Assembly: GCA_025449475.1 (NCBI GenBank)
Contig: JANWJM010000049.1
Span: forward strand, 1-5,882
Source of the DNA: Thermoactinomycetaceae bacterium
GTDB taxonomy: Bacteria; Bacillota; Bacilli; Thermoactinomycetales; Thermoactinomycetaceae
Length of the DNA stretch: 5,882 nucleotides
Reading direction: 5' to 3'
Shown: piece after piece, positions 5,073 through 5,882 of the stretch
Position numbering within the stretch: position 1 is the stretch's first letter
How the letters are laid out: each line of letters begins with the position of its first letter
Program-made: the position numbers and the translations under genes
The notes under the pieces: model-generated
The model's database searches: none
The model's input: only the letters and a program-made list of their open reading frames with translations
What the model was told of the DNA's origin: nothing

Positions 5073-5882
5073 AGTGTTACAATTTTCGATTTCGCCAGTA
5101 CAGGAGTTTATCGTGCGTTCTCGACGGACCCGTGATCTATTATGTAGCTCGTTTCTCTTATCCTATTTATCGGGTTGTGCGATGATGCGGGTGATTGAAG
5201 AGAACGGAACCATCCAGTTTCCTGTTGTGCAGCAACGGGGAAAGATTGTCGATCGTCTGTTGTGTGCGATCGAAGGAGAAAGATTGAATCCAAATGAAGG
5301 TCCTTGGGTTGGGAGTTTGCCCAATCGTTTTCAAGCGGAGATTCCGGATCATTTTCACCCAAAGGCATGCAGAGATGCTGTTGCAGAAGCTTGGAAAAAC
5401 ATTGCGGATGTGATTTGGGATCGCGTCATTGAACCGGTAGTCGATATGGGAAATGAGACTGCACACATATGGAAAAGACAAGTGGAGTCGTTTTGGGAGA
5501 TCCATTGGGTGATCGGTGAAGAGCCTGATTTGCTCCATCGCCGAAAGTACTGGCGCGATTACGTACCAGCGGTTAAGGAAAGAAAGAAAAAGATGCTGGA
5601 AGCAGGAGATAAGTGTATGTTATTTCCTTACTTGCAAGAGTTATCAGGCTACACTGGCGTCGGGAAAAAGGGGAAAAATCGTGAAAAGCAACAGCAATTC
5701 TGGTCAGAAATGCGGAAAAAGATCGACCATGATCTTGATCTAGGCGAAAAAGAACGGTTAAGTGCGGTTGGGATGATCAAACGATTTTTGCCGGTTTACG
5801 CGGAAGAGGCGATTGGCTGGTCATTTCCAGCAGATGTGCGGTTTTTTCCTTCTACTCAGGTGTTAGCGGGTTTGCCTTGGAG
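5065..5882 (+). CDS. cmr2: Type III-B Cas10/Cmr2, N-terminal 272 residues (runs off the right edge)
   Basis: Large subunit of the Cmr complex. In this family the C-terminal palm domains (not in the window) can make cyclic oligoadenylates upon target binding. Reading from the ATG at 5065, the frame is open to the edge. The opening FSISPVQEFIVRSRRTRDLL (7-26) followed by SSFLLSYLSG is the hallmark of the Cmr2 N-terminal domain. SLPNRFQAEIP (84-94), KERLSAVGMIKRFLP (229-243) and FFPSTQVLAGLPW (260-272) also match family blocks. No HD nuclease domain precedes the first block. The zinc-binding cysteines normally near KC..C and ERLCAVC are mostly replaced (KCMLF at 183-187, ERLSAVG at 230-236). The ATG overlaps the end of cmr1 by 8 nt and has only a weak ribosome binding site, suggesting coupled translation; a GTG three codons later is a less likely start. 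Confidence 0.93.
   Translation, partial: MNRVLQFSISPVQEFIVRSRRTRDLLCSSFLLSYLSGCAMMRVIEENGTIQFPVVQQRGKIVDRLLCAIEGERLNPNEGPWVGSLPNRFQAEIPDHFHPKACRDAVAEAWKNIADVIWDRVIEPVVDMGNETAHIWKRQVESFWEIHWVIGEEPDLLHRRKYWRDYVPAVKERKKKMLEAGDKCMLFPYLQELSGYTGVGKKGKNREKQQQFWSEMRKKIDHDLDLGEKERLSAVGMIKRFLPVYAEEAIGWSFPADVRFFPSTQVLAGLPW

Noticed and set aside
5108..5743. Three further frames overlapping cmr2 (minus 5108-5368, minus 5167-5538, plus 5516-5743)
   Set aside because: The cmr2 frame is continuous across the region and matches family motifs, so these are shadows.
1..5882. CRISPR array, tRNA, rRNA, transposase or attachment sites
   Set aside because: No regularly spaced repeat, clover-leaf pattern, transposase motif or terminal inverted repeats were seen in the window.

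Overview
The window looks like a low-to-moderate GC Bacillota chromosome, probably Bacillales. It has strong AAGG/GGAGG-type ribosome binding sites, AT-rich intergenic DNA, intrinsic terminators, and protein families familiar from bacilli. No gene in it fixes the genus.

Layout. The left half is on the minus strand. At the left edge is the 39-codon start of an unrecognised gene (117 to 1 and beyond). A perfect 11-bp hairpin terminator (193-222) separates it from a two-gene unit. In transcription order that unit is a membrane-anchored alpha/beta hydrolase (2982-1819) and then a membrane-anchored alkaline-phosphatase-superfamily phosphatase/phosphodiesterase (1774-215). The 44-nt gap between the two holds a 13-position hairpin that buries the phosphatase ribosome binding site, which suggests translational coupling. 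A very AT-rich divergent intergenic region (2983-3166) follows. It contains a perfect -10 box for the leftward unit and a cluster of direct and inverted repeats in front of the rightward unit.

The right half is the start of a type III-B (Cmr) CRISPR-Cas operon on the plus strand. Its first gene (3167-4189) encodes a signal-peptide/coiled-coil/transmembrane/coiled-coil protein ending in a Rossmann-like alpha/beta domain. It is followed after 4 nt by cmr1 (4194-5072, TTG start) and then, with an 8-nt overlap, by cmr2/cas10 (5065 to beyond the right edge). The expected partners cmr3-cmr6 and any CRISPR array would lie to the right, outside the window.

How the genes may work together. Cmr1 and Cmr2/Cas10 are subunits of the RNA-guided Cmr complex. 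In many type III systems Cas10 makes cyclic oligoadenylate when target RNA is bound. The tight linkage of the membrane Rossmann protein to cmr1 suggests it is an accessory sensor or effector of this system acting at the membrane, but that is inference. The visible Cas10 begins directly with the Cmr2 N-terminal domain, with no HD nuclease domain, and seems to have lost cysteines of its usual zinc-binding motif. The divergent hydrolase/phosphatase pair has no evident CRISPR role and is probably ordinary neighbouring genome.
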